Made by a program: the position numbers and the translations under genes
Source of the DNA: Myxococcus stipitatus
GTDB taxonomy: Bacteria > Myxococcota > Myxococcia > Myxococcales > Myxococcaceae
Assembly (NCBI RefSeq): GCF_038561935.1
Contig: NZ_CP102770.1
Span: 4,960,001-5,024,000 of the forward strand
Direction: 5' to 3'
Length of the DNA: 64,000 nt
In this document: positions 33,683 to 41,593 of the stretch, in pieces
How the letters are laid out: every line of letters begins with the position of its first letter
Numbering within the stretch: the stretch's first letter is position 1
Notes under the pieces: generated by a model
Databases searched by the model: none
The model's input: only the letters and a program-made list of their open reading frames with translations
Told to the model about the DNA's origin: nothing

Positions 33683-34038
33683 CGGGGGACTCCTCCACCA
33701 CGCGCGGGATTGCGCGCGGCGTGCCCGAGGCACACCCCGTGCCAGTGTCTCGCGCCGGACGCTTTCACTCGGGAGGCCCACACCCGCGCGATTCACGGTG
33801 GTGCACCCGTGCTCCTGTCCCTCGGCCCCGGCGTGTAAAGCCCCTTCGCGCCCCCGTCCGCAAACACTCGTGACTTTCAGTATTTGCTTGTTTTGCTGGG
33901 AGCTGTCTCTTTCGCGGTCACTCGAGGCGCCAGGTGTCCGGGGGCAGGACAGGGGCGGCAAAGCACACGGGCCGCGCCCCGCTCCCGGGAGGAGGAGGGA
34001 CGCGGCCCGTCGAGGTGCTCGGGTGTTCGCGAGCGGCC
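33683..34038. other. 356-bp intergenic region between two minus-strand genes
   Basis: It holds the upstream region of the protease gene and the end of the oxidoreductase operon. The part at about 33860-33900 (ACTTTCAGTATTTGCTTGTTTTGCTG) is AT-richer than the rest. On the minus strand TTGCGG lies 18 bases before TTTACA, a weak sigma70-like pair. A strong hairpin lies at 33967-34010 (separate entry). No coding sequence is credible here. Confidence 0.5.
33967..34010 (-). terminator. Hairpin after the flavoprotein dehydrogenase operon
   Basis: ACGGGCCGCG (33967-33976) and CGCGGCCCGT (34001-34010) are exact complements. A second palindrome CTCCCGGGAG (33982-33991) sits in the loop. The structure lies 28 bases after the stop codon of the oxidoreductase. 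GTGCTTTGCC follows on the minus strand, so the T-run is poor. Confidence 0.5.
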
Positions 34039-35526
34039 TCAGCCGATGATCATGTCCTCGCGCTCCAGGGTGCCCTCGGCGAAGCGGCGCAGGTTGAAGC
34101 GGGTGAAGAGCTCATCGGACTCGCCGGTGATCATCCACGCCGCCATGCGCTCGGCGACGGCGGGGGCCATCATGAAGCCGTGGCCGACGAAGCCGGACAT
34201 CTGCAGGAGGTTGTCCAGCCCCGGGGTGCGGCCGAGGATGGGGTTGTTGTCCGGCGTCACGTCGTAGCAGCCGGCCCACTGGCGGAGGACCTTCACGTGG
34301 CCCACCTGGGGGAGCTGCTCCATGAGCGCATGGGCGAAGCGGGACACGAAGCGCAGGGTGCTGCCCATGTTGAGCCCGGGCGGCTCCTTCGGGTCGCCCA
34401 TGCCGCCCACGATTTCGCCGCGCATGGACTGGCTGAAATACAGGCCCGAGTCGAGCACGGACACCAGCGGCCCCAGGAAGGGCTTGAGGGGCTCGGTGCT
34501 GAGGATTTCGTGGCGGTGCGGCTCGTTGGGCAGCTCCACACCCACGAGCTTCGCCACCTGCGGACTCCACGCGCCCGACGCGAGCACCACCGTGTCGCAG
34601 GCGATGTCGCCGCGGTCCGTCTTCACCTTGCGCACCTGGCCACCGCTGACCTCGAAGCCGGTGACCTCCGTGTACGTCTCCACGCGGACGCCCTTCTTGC
34701 GGCAGCCCTGCGCGTAGCCCCACAGGAAGGGCCAGGGGAAGATGACGCCGTCCTCGGGATTGAAGGAGGCCGCCACGCAGCCCTTCATCGTGAGGCCCGG
34801 GACGATGTCGCGCGCCGCGTCCGGGGTGACGAGCCGCGTGGGCACGCCGTAGCGGTTGTGTAGCGCGACGTTGCGCTCCAGCCGCTTGGCCACTTCCGGC
34901 TTGCGCGCGAGGAAGAGGTAGCCGCCCTGGCGCAGCCAGACGTTGATGCCCATCTCCCGGGCGAAGCCCTTCATCACGTCGATGGAGCGCTTGGCCAGCT
35001 CCACCAGCGCGGGGGTGCCCCACTGCATGCGCACGCCGCCGCCATTGCGGCCGGACGCGCCCGCGCACAGGTAGCCGCGCTCCAGCACCACCACGTCCGT
35101 CTCACCCGAGCGCGCCAGGTTGTACGCGAGCGCCAGTCCCATGACGCCGCCGCCGATGATGACCACCTTGGCCTTGGCGGGGACGGGGCCCTCGGGCCGC
35201 AGTGCCTTGGGGAAGGCGTCCACTTCCTGGGGCACGCCGCCGATGGGCGGCAGCGACTCGTCCACGGGGGCGCTGGCCAGCAGGCTCAGCTCCGTGGGGA
35301 ACAGGGGCGGGCGGGGCGTGAAGGGCACCACCGCGTCGGGCTTGAGCGCCTTCTCCTTCTCCAGCAGCGAGGCCACCGCCGACAGGCAGCTCTTGCCCTG
35401 GCAGATGCCGGTGCCGAAACCGGTGTACCGCTTCACCGACTCCACGTCGCAATACCCGCGCGAGACGGCGTGCCGCACATCGTCCGCGGTGACGTCCTCG
35501 CACGAGCAGATCATCGACTTGCTCAT
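34039..35526 (-). CDS. FAD-dependent oxidoreductase (DAO/HcnC/SoxB-like) with N-terminal BFD 2Fe-2S domain
   Basis: 495 residues. Residues 1-55 form a BFD-type 2Fe-2S site: Cys7-x-Cys9 and Cys42-x4-Cys47 (CICQGKSC region). Residues about 119-490 are a DAO-type flavoprotein: VVIIGGGVMGLALAYNLA (FAD, 121-138), GASGRNGGGVR, and near the end GCYDVTPDNNPILGRTPGL. Relatives are HcnC of hydrogen-cyanide synthase, opine oxidase OoxB, D-amino-acid dehydrogenases and sarcosine oxidase beta. It should oxidise an amine or imino acid. In HcnB, OoxA and the sarcosine alpha subunit the BFD-like part lies in the other subunit, so its position here is odd. ATG 35526 overlaps the stop of the partner gene (ATGA). 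Confidence 0.86.
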   Translation of the reverse strand: MSKSMICSCEDVTADDVRHAVSRGYCDVESVKRYTGFGTGICQGKSCLSAVASLLEKEKALKPDAVVPFTPRPPLFPTELSLLASAPVDESLPPIGGVPQEVDAFPKALRPEGPVPAKAKVVIIGGGVMGLALAYNLARSGETDVVVLERGYLCAGASGRNGGGVRMQWGTPALVELAKRSIDVMKGFAREMGINVWLRQGGYLFLARKPEVAKRLERNVALHNRYGVPTRLVTPDAARDIVPGLTMKGCVAASFNPEDGVIFPWPFLWGYAQGCRKKGVRVETYTEVTGFEVSGGQVRKVKTDRGDIACDTVVLASGAWSPQVAKLVGVELPNEPHRHEILSTEPLKPFLGPLVSVLDSGLYFSQSMRGEIVGGMGDPKEPPGLNMGSTLRFVSRFAHALMEQLPQVGHVKVLRQWAGCYDVTPDNNPILGRTPGLDNLLQMSGFVGHGFMMAPAVAERMAAWMITGESDELFTRFNLRRFAEGTLEREDMIIG

Positions 35527-36923
35527 GACAGTCCTCCCACCAGCGCCCGCGCCGCGCGCTGTCCCGCCTCGGCGGCCTGCCGGGCGTTGCCTCCACCCGT
35601 GACATCTCCCGCGACGTACACGTCCTGGGCCTCGGTGCGGCCCTGGCCGTCCGCCTCCACCCGGAACAAGCCCCGTCCCGCGTCGAAGGTCACCTTCGCG
35701 CCGCCCTGACGGGCCAGCTCGAAGCTGGGGCTCACCGGCACGGACACCAGCACCGCGTCGCAGTCCACCTTCCGCCGGCCACCTTCGGAGGTGGTGAAGC
35801 TGAAGGCGCTCACGTGCCGCAGGCCGTGGGCCTTGGGCTCGGAGCCCCGCGTCGCCAGCGGATGTCCACCCGCGGGCGGTGAACCCTGGAGGTCCACCAC
35901 CGCGGCCACCTTGACGCCGTGCTCCTCCATCAGCCGGGCCAGCGCGTGCAGCTCATCGCCCCAGCCCACCAGCGCGGCGACCTCCGGGGCCACGGCGTAC
36001 TGGCGCAAGAGCAGGCTGGCCGCGCGGCCCGCGTAGACGCCGGGCAGGTCGTTGTTCTCGAACGGAATGGTGGGCGGGTGGCCGCCCGGGGTGAGCAGGA
36101 AGCGCTCGGCGTAGACCTTCAGGAGGCGCACGCCGCCGGGCTCCCAGGCGCCCACCGCGAGGTAGCGCCCGTCCTCGTCGTCGAACAGGCCCAGCGCGGT
36201 GGCGCGAGTGAAGACGCTGTCCTTCGCCAGCGCGCCCGCGTCCGTGATGGCCGGGGCGTCCTTCTCCGGAGCGCCATGGGCCAGCCGGCCGCCCAGGTGG
36301 TCCTCGCGCTCGAACAGGAGGAAGGGGATGGCTTTCTCGGTCAGCTCCCGCGCGGCGGCGAGCCCCGCGGCGCCCGCGCCCACCACCGCCACGCGGGTGC
36401 GCAGCGTGCGGGCAGGGGGCGCGACAGGGGCTTCTTCCTTGGGCAGCAGGCCCAGGCCCGCGAGCTGGCGGGCGACCTTGGCCATCACCGTCTCCGCGAC
36501 GGGGACCCCCGCGAACATCTCGTGGTGGTCCAGCCCCTTGGGGAAGAACCAGTCGATGGTCTCGAACACATCCACCTTCGCGGAGGGGAAGGCGTTCTGT
36601 CGCTCCAGCTTCATGCCTTCACGAGCGGGTGTGCGGCACGTGTAGACGTTGGGCAGGCCGTCCACCCGCATCAGACACTGCGAACACGCGGCGGCGAAAC
36701 AGAAGGGCCCGCGAGGGCGGTGGTACTTCACGGAACGGGCAAGGGTGGGCTCGCCCGCGGCGATCAGGGAGCACGCCACCGGCTCGCCTTCGATGGCGGG
36801 GATGCTCTCGCCCTCGAGGTCCACGGTGATGGCCTTGCCGCGCAACGAGGCATCTGGGAGGCGTCGCATGGGTGCGCGCAAAATGGCGTACCCGGACCGA
36901 GTGGTCAAAGCCTGTCGGCGCAT
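35523..36923 (-). CDS. Partner flavoprotein: Fer2-type 2Fe-2S fused to a pyridine-nucleotide-disulfide-like domain
   Basis: 466 residues. Residues about 30-105 are a SoxA/HcnA-like 2Fe-2S domain with Cys75, Cys80, Cys83 and Cys96 (C-x4-C-x2-C...C). Residues about 176-460 carry FAD motif VAVVGAGAAGLAAARELTEK (178-197) and a final AQDVYVAGDVTGGGNARQAAE. In Pseudomonas hcnABC these are two proteins (HcnA, HcnB), here one. The likely role is to pass electrons from the DAO subunit to the respiratory chain. The complex could be HCN synthase, or an opine or D-amino-acid dehydrogenase; residues here do not decide. Start GTG/ATG near 36923 is uncertain, with ATG 36869 as a shorter option. Confidence 0.83.
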   Translation of the reverse strand: MRRQALTTRSGYAILRAPMRRLPDASLRGKAITVDLEGESIPAIEGEPVACSLIAAGEPTLARSVKYHRPRGPFCFAAACSQCLMRVDGLPNVYTCRTPAREGMKLERQNAFPSAKVDVFETIDWFFPKGLDHHEMFAGVPVAETVMAKVARQLAGLGLLPKEEAPVAPPARTLRTRVAVVGAGAAGLAAARELTEKAIPFLLFEREDHLGGRLAHGAPEKDAPAITDAGALAKDSVFTRATALGLFDDEDGRYLAVGAWEPGGVRLLKVYAERFLLTPGGHPPTIPFENNDLPGVYAGRAASLLLRQYAVAPEVAALVGWGDELHALARLMEEHGVKVAAVVDLQGSPPAGGHPLATRGSEPKAHGLRHVSAFSFTTSEGGRRKVDCDAVLVSVPVSPSFELARQGGAKVTFDAGRGLFRVEADGQGRTEAQDVYVAGDVTGGGNARQAAEAGQRAARALVGGLS

Positions 36924-37002
36924 GACGCACCCCGGTCATGCGTCCCATCCGACAGTGCCAGTGATGGCGCACTGGAACTTCTCTAAGGGCACCGCTCAAC
37001 GT

Positions 37003-37050
37003 CATCGGGGACCGCCACGCGCCGTAAGGGCTTCGTGACAGTCCCCGATG
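37003..37050 (-). terminator. Perfect 10-bp inverted repeat between two minus-strand genes
   Basis: CATCGGGGAC (37003-37012) and GTCCCCGATG (37041-37050) are exact complements, 28 bases apart. It lies 82 bases beyond the stop of the envelope effector gene and 80 bases before the flavoprotein gene start. There is no T-run on the minus strand, so it may be a terminator of the sigma operon or an operator of the flavoprotein operon. Confidence 0.35.
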
Positions 37051-37131
37051 TGTCTGCTTCTCGCTGGAGAGGGCGGAACCTCGGACTCCCTTGATGCGCC
37101 AGTCAATCCCGCGAATCCGGTGCGGCCCGCG

Positions 37132-38649
37132 TCAGATGGGCTGCTCGCTGTGCGGGTGGATGGGCTCCGGGATGCCCGTGCCGCGCGGCCGGTAGCCGAA
37201 GCGGGTGCGGATGACGGCGCCCAGTCCGACCAGGGCCACGAGCGAGGAGACGATGATGCCGACCACCGGCACGGAGCCCACCACCAGCGTGACCAGCAGA
37301 CCGAGCGCCAGCACGATGGCCTGCGTCTTCCGTCCGCGCATCACCGGGATGCGGGCACCGACCTCGCTCGCCACCGCCGCGAAGCCCAGGGCCACGGCCA
37401 GGGGGGCCGCCATCCACAACAGGACGGCCGCGGGGATGCCGATGATGGTGACGCACAGCACCACCGTCAGGGGAATCATCGCCAGCATGCCGAACAGGCC
37501 GGTGAGTCCGCTCTGCAGCGGCCGGGCGCGAATCTCGTCGCCCAGGAGCTTCATCCGGTTGGGGACGAACATCTGCCCCAGGAAGCCCAGGCCGAACAGC
37601 ACCGCGAAGGTGAGGATGAGGGACGCCAGGCCCCCGCCGTTGTCGTTGTCCTCGTCGTCGTCGGAGTGGTCGCGGTCCGCGCCGGGGTTCCGGGCCTCCT
37701 TCAGGCCCTCCTTCAACCCCTTCCGGATCTCCCCGTCGACGATGCTGGCGATGTTGGCGCCGCCGAACGTGTTGATGCTGCCCTCCACGTGGGACTGGTC
37801 CTCGCGCTCGACGTTGCCGCCGAAGGACGACACGTCGCCTTCCACGCTGGCGCCGTTCTTGAGGATGACGTTGCCGCCGAAGGCGTGGGCGTCACCGGAC
37901 ACGTGGCCGTGGATGATGAGGTTGCCACCGAAGGCCACCGCGTCGTTCTCCACGCTGCCCTTCACCACCAGGTTGCCGCCGTACACCACGGCGCTCTGGA
38001 CGAACTGGTCCTCCTTCACCTCGAGCGACTGGCCGCGCGCCACCACGTTGCGTCCACCCGAGCGGCGCGAGCGCTTGATCTCATCCCGCGTCTGCTTGAG
38101 CTTCTCGCGGATCTGCTCGCGCACCTCGTGCATCGACTCCAGCTCCACGCCGCTGAGCGCCTCGTTGACCGCGGACTCCACGTCGTCCCCCGTCTCGCTG
38201 GGAGACGGGGGCGGCTCGGGAGGCGCGGGCGGGGCGGGCGATGCGGCGGCCTGGGGCGCCGCGGGTGCGGCGGCGGGGCTCGCCGGGGCGGGGGTGCCCT
38301 GCGCCTGGGCATCCTTCTCCTGGGCCGTCATCGGCCGGAGGGTGGTGATGGCGCCGTCGTTCTCCAGGCGCAGCGAGTAGGCGCGGGCCACGGTGCGCAG
38401 GGCCTGCTCGGCGGTGACGCCGCGCAGGTGCACCTCCGCGGGGACATCCAGGTCGCCGGTGACGACGAGGTTCAGTCCGCCCTTGTTGGCGATGGTCTTG
38501 AGCGCGTCGCGGAGGCTGCCGCGGAAGCTGACGTCGATGGTCTTCGCGGCGGGGGCCGTCTGGGACTGGGGCGCCTGGGCGGTCTCGGCGAGCGAGAGGG
38601 GAGCGCCCATGAGCAACGCGGGGATGAGGAAGCGAGGGGAGATCTTCAT
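37132..38649 (-). CDS. Envelope protein: STN domain, bactofilin-like repeats and C-terminal membrane helices
   Basis: 505 residues. Signal peptide (to about 22), then an STN domain (37-105; SFRGSLRDALKTIANKGGLNL) of the secretin/TonB-receptor kind. A Pro/Ala linker (115-150) and a basic helical part (156-198) follow. Residues about 202-300 are bactofilin-like solenoid repeats (GGNLVVKGSVENDAVAFGGN, GGNVILKNGASVEGDV). An acidic stretch DHSDDDEDNDN (328-337) precedes four hydrophobic helices (341-362, 385-405, 406-428, 445-480). The topology suggests a periplasmic sensor/polymer part held in the inner membrane. It is third in an operon after an ECF sigma and its anti-sigma factor, so it is a probable target or partner of that switch. 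Confidence 0.78.
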   Translation of the reverse strand: MKISPRFLIPALLMGAPLSLAETAQAPQSQTAPAAKTIDVSFRGSLRDALKTIANKGGLNLVVTGDLDVPAEVHLRGVTAEQALRTVARAYSLRLENDGAITTLRPMTAQEKDAQAQGTPAPASPAAAPAAPQAAASPAPPAPPEPPPSPSETGDDVESAVNEALSGVELESMHEVREQIREKLKQTRDEIKRSRRSGGRNVVARGQSLEVKEDQFVQSAVVYGGNLVVKGSVENDAVAFGGNLIIHGHVSGDAHAFGGNVILKNGASVEGDVSSFGGNVEREDQSHVEGSINTFGGANIASIVDGEIRKGLKEGLKEARNPGADRDHSDDDEDNDNGGGLASLILTFAVLFGLGFLGQMFVPNRMKLLGDEIRARPLQSGLTGLFGMLAMIPLTVVLCVTIIGIPAAVLLWMAAPLAVALGFAAVASEVGARIPVMRGRKTQAIVLALGLLVTLVVGSVPVVGIIVSSLVALVGLGAVIRTRFGYRPRGTGIPEPIHPHSEQPI

Positions 38650-38656
38650 GGGTTGC

Positions 38657-39160
38657 TCAGGCTTCGGAGGGGGTGGGGGCGCTGCCTGCAAGACGCTTGA
38701 GACCTGCCAGGGACGTCAAGAGGAGGAAGGCGAGGACGGCCGCCACGGCCAATCCCTCGGTGGACCACAGCGCGCGGGCGCCACTCAGCACGCCCTCGAC
38801 GAACAACCGCCCCTCCACCAGGAGGCTTGCGACTCCCGTTCCCAACCGACCGAGGGCCTGGTCGCTCATCACCAGGATGCCCAGACCCCCGATCAGCGAG
38901 GACATCAGGATGGTAAGCCCGGACCAGACCTCGCGACGTTGAGGTACGGGCTCCGTGGCGACGCGGGCCATGACGCTCGCCACCAGGGTGGGCGGCGGAA
39001 GGGGGTCCGCCAGCCGGTACAGGTCCTGCTCCATCAGCCGGTGCTCTTCGAGGACGGCGGAGCAGGCGACGCAGTCAGCGGCGTGGTCCAGCGCGGAGCC
39101 TTCGCCTTCTTCCAGCTCGGCGAAGAGGACCTCGAGGTCGGGGCAAGGTTGCACACTCAT
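38657..39160 (-). CDS. Zinc-dependent anti-sigma factor (zf-HC2 type)
   Basis: 167 residues. The zinc anti-sigma motif His-x3-Cys-x2-Cys is present in DHAADCVACSAVL (about 25-37), after an N-terminal Cys6. Two membrane segments follow (LTILMSSLIGGLGILVM and GLAVAAVLAFLLLTSLAGL). Such proteins hold an ECF sigma factor at the membrane until a signal releases it. The start overlaps the sigma gene stop (ATGA), and the effector gene begins 7 bases after its end, so the three form one operon. Confidence 0.88.
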   Translation of the reverse strand: MSVQPCPDLEVLFAELEEGEGSALDHAADCVACSAVLEEHRLMEQDLYRLADPLPPPTLVASVMARVATEPVPQRREVWSGLTILMSSLIGGLGILVMSDQALGRLGTGVASLLVEGRLFVEGVLSGARALWSTEGLAVAAVLAFLLLTSLAGLKRLAGSAPTPSEA

Positions 39161-39789
39161 CGGGAGGCCTCCTCCGTCGGGGTCATCTTCTTTCGCAGCT
39201 TCTCCCGCGCCCTGAAGAGCCGGGCCATGATGGTGCCAGGAGCGCAGCCGAGGATCTGCGCGATCTCCTTCGTCGTGCGCTTCTGGACGTAGTAGAGCGC
39301 GAGGACTTCACGGTCGTCGACGGAGAGCGTGGCCATCGCGTCCTCGAGCGACTGGCGCTCCTCGCGGGCGATGGCGCCTTCCTCCTGCGACGCCTCGCCG
39401 CTGGGGAGGACCTCCTTCATGGGCTCCAGCTCCTCGGTGCGCACCTTGGTGCGGCGCCGGAGCAGGTCCAGGCAGAGGTTGCGGGTGATGGCCAACACCC
39501 ACAGGTCGAAGGGGCGCGAGTCGTCGTACCGGTGGAGATTCTGGTACGCGCGCAGCAAGGCTTCCTGGGAGACCTCGGCGGCCTCGGCCTCGCTCTGGAG
39601 CAGGCGGAGCGCGAGGCCGTAGACCTGGCGCTGGACGCTGCGCACCAGGGTCTCGAAGGCTGAGGGGTCACCCCGGCGGGCCGCCTGGACGTCGGCCTTC
39701 CAGGGGAGCTGGACGGCGTCATCGGCCATCAGCATCCCGATGGCATGGGCGAGCTTCCCGGGCACGTCGTCGAGGGCGAGAGCGTTCAC
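39157..39789 (-). CDS. ECF RNA polymerase sigma factor
   Basis: 210 residues with regions 2 and 4 only. Region 2 is FETLVRSVQRQVYGLALRLL...EVSQEALLRAYQNLHRYD, and region 4 is LEDAMATLSVDDREVLALYYVQKRTTKEIAQILGC...IMARLFRAREKLRKKM. It should direct RNA polymerase to promoters of an envelope response, perhaps including its own. GTG 39789 is the likely start; ATG 39735 or 39729 is an alternative and would drop a non-conserved head. It precedes its anti-sigma factor with a 4-base overlap. Only 62 bases separate it from truD upstream, so readthrough from truD is possible. Confidence 0.92.
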   Translation of the reverse strand: MNALALDDVPGKLAHAIGMLMADDAVQLPWKADVQAARRGDPSAFETLVRSVQRQVYGLALRLLQSEAEAAEVSQEALLRAYQNLHRYDDSRPFDLWVLAITRNLCLDLLRRRTKVRTEELEPMKEVLPSGEASQEEGAIAREERQSLEDAMATLSVDDREVLALYYVQKRTTKEIAQILGCAPGTIMARLFRAREKLRKKMTPTEEASR

Positions 39790-39851
39790 GTCCTCGTCTA
39801 CGGCGCCGTGCCCCCTCCATTGCGTCCAAAGGATTTTCGCTCACCGCGAAT

Positions 39852-41405
39852 TTATTTCTTTCGTGATTTCGGGCGCTTGGCGGCCGTCTCGGCTCGGGCG
39901 ACCTCGCGGGCGGCCTTGCGCTGACGCTGTTTTTCACGGAACCCCAGCGGGACGGCGGGGACCTGCTCCTCCACCTTGGGGGCGGCCTTGGCGGGGGGCT
40001 TGGACGCGGCCTTGGGCGTGGCGCCCCGGCTGCTGGTCCTGGACGCGGGAGCCTTCTCGGTGCTCTCTCGTGCGCCGCCTCGGGTCTCGCGCCTGGGGGC
40101 GCGGCTGTCGCGGGTGCTGCCCCGGCTCTCGCGGACCGGGGGGCCCCGGCGGCTGGACGGGGCCGCTTCGGCCTGCTCCAGCTCCACGAGCTTGGGGCGC
40201 TGCGAGGCGCGAATCTCCTCGGCGGTGTCCTCGGCGTACTCGAAGTGGAACAGGCGCTTGACGACCAGGGTCGCGTACGCGCCCGGCGGCAGGGTGAAGG
40301 CGACGTTGGCCTTGACGTGTCCGCGGTTGAGCTCGTCGCTCTGCGTGCGGCCGATGACAAGCTTGTGCGGGAAGGAGAGGACGGGCCGCTCCTCGTGCTT
40401 GAAGAAGAGCATGCGCTCCGCTCCGGGGATGCTCAGGTCGGAGAGCTGGAGCTTCTCGCGGCCCAGCACCCAGCGCACCGCCTCCTCCACCTTCGGGTCG
40501 GTGAAGCGGCTGTCCGGCGCGAGCAGGGGGAAGGTGGCGTCGCGCAGCACGCGCAGCGTCTCCGGGTCGGCGTCGCGGTGGAACAGCAGCGTGCCGGCCT
40601 GGTAGCGCATGGGGAACAGCGACTCGCGCGGCAGGAGGAGCTGCAGGTAGCGCCGCACGCCCTCGTTCCAGAGGTAGCTCTGGTACGTGAACAACAGCAT
40701 GGCGCGGTAGTCCGCGTCGATCTGCAGGAAGGCGCGGGTGAAGTCCTTGGGCTCCTCGCGCAGCGAGCGCAGGACGCGGTGGTACTTCTTGGTGCCCTCG
40801 AAGGGGACACGCGCGTCCCAGTGGCCCCAGTTGTCGCGCCAGAAGGCCTTCACCTTGGCGTCCTCGGAGCGGTCCAGGTCCGACGGCTTGGCCAGGTAGT
40901 TGTGCAGCGCGGCCTCGAAGTCGCCCCGGATGAGGTCCTTTGCGATGAAGCCCTGGCCGTGCTTCAGCGAGCCGAAGCGCTGGCTGTCGAAGTAGTTGAC
41001 CACGCCCAGGCGGTTGACCTCGGCGGCGGCCACGTTGAGGGGGCCCAGGGACTCCGGGCCCAGGGACCGGACCGTCACGGAGAAGCGGTTGGACGTGATG
41101 TTGGCCGAGGACAGGGCCTTGTTCGTCCGGCCCAGGTACTTCAGGCGCAGGTCGGGCTCCTGCATGTCCACGTCGGCGCCGTCCACGGCGATGAGCTGCT
41201 CGGTGCGGCCCTGCTTGTCCTTCAGGCCGCAGTAGCTGATGGCGCCCGGCCGCAGGCCAAAGGCGTCGCGCAGGCGGGTGACCGCGTCGAACGTGGACAG
41301 CTTCTGCTTGTCCATGAGGTAGACGCGGAAGCGCCCCCCGGAGACTTCATCGAACCGGTAGGATTCCTTGACGCTGAAGTCTTCGGGCTTCTGTTTGATT
41401 CGCAC
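39852..41405 (-). CDS. truD: tRNA pseudouridine(13) synthase TruD with long basic tail
   Basis: 517 residues, longer than the usual about 350. The N-terminal 380 residues are TruD: KQKPEDFSVKE, then SYCGLKDKQGRTEQ with catalytic Asp63, NRFSVTVRSL, YFDSQRFGS, and an intact TruD insertion domain. It makes pseudouridine at position 13 of tRNA-Glu. The last about 130 residues are low-complexity and basic, rich in Arg, Lys, Ala, Ser and Thr (for example RESRGSTRDSRAPRRETRGG and ASKPPAKAAPKVEEQV), ending in KRPKSRKK, and likely disordered RNA-binding. GTG 41405 follows AAGGGGGG. It is divergent from the cyclase. Confidence 0.93.
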   Translation of the reverse strand: MRIKQKPEDFSVKESYRFDEVSGGRFRVYLMDKQKLSTFDAVTRLRDAFGLRPGAISYCGLKDKQGRTEQLIAVDGADVDMQEPDLRLKYLGRTNKALSSANITSNRFSVTVRSLGPESLGPLNVAAAEVNRLGVVNYFDSQRFGSLKHGQGFIAKDLIRGDFEAALHNYLAKPSDLDRSEDAKVKAFWRDNWGHWDARVPFEGTKKYHRVLRSLREEPKDFTRAFLQIDADYRAMLLFTYQSYLWNEGVRRYLQLLLPRESLFPMRYQAGTLLFHRDADPETLRVLRDATFPLLAPDSRFTDPKVEEAVRWVLGREKLQLSDLSIPGAERMLFFKHEERPVLSFPHKLVIGRTQSDELNRGHVKANVAFTLPPGAYATLVVKRLFHFEYAEDTAEEIRASQRPKLVELEQAEAAPSSRRGPPVRESRGSTRDSRAPRRETRGGARESTEKAPASRTSSRGATPKAASKPPAKAAPKVEEQVPAVPLGFREKQRQRKAAREVARAETAAKRPKSRKK

Positions 41406-41593
41406 GGGCCCCCCTTACCAGTGTGTGCCTCTAGAGAGAAGCGGGGTGGTGGGCCTCGGGTGACGCGCCGTCCCAGGTCCGGGACCCTGACCAGCCGTGC
41501 AGCCCTCCGGGGGGCGGCAGGCCTGGGGGGTGTGCCAGACGTTCCCCGCGCGCGAAAGGCTCTGGTAGTGTCCGGGCCGGTGAGGATTCGCGC

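Noticed and set aside
34039..36923. Firm assignment as hydrogen-cyanide synthase
   Set aside because: The domains fit, but opine, sarcosine and D-amino-acid oxidases share them and the residues seen do not tell them apart.
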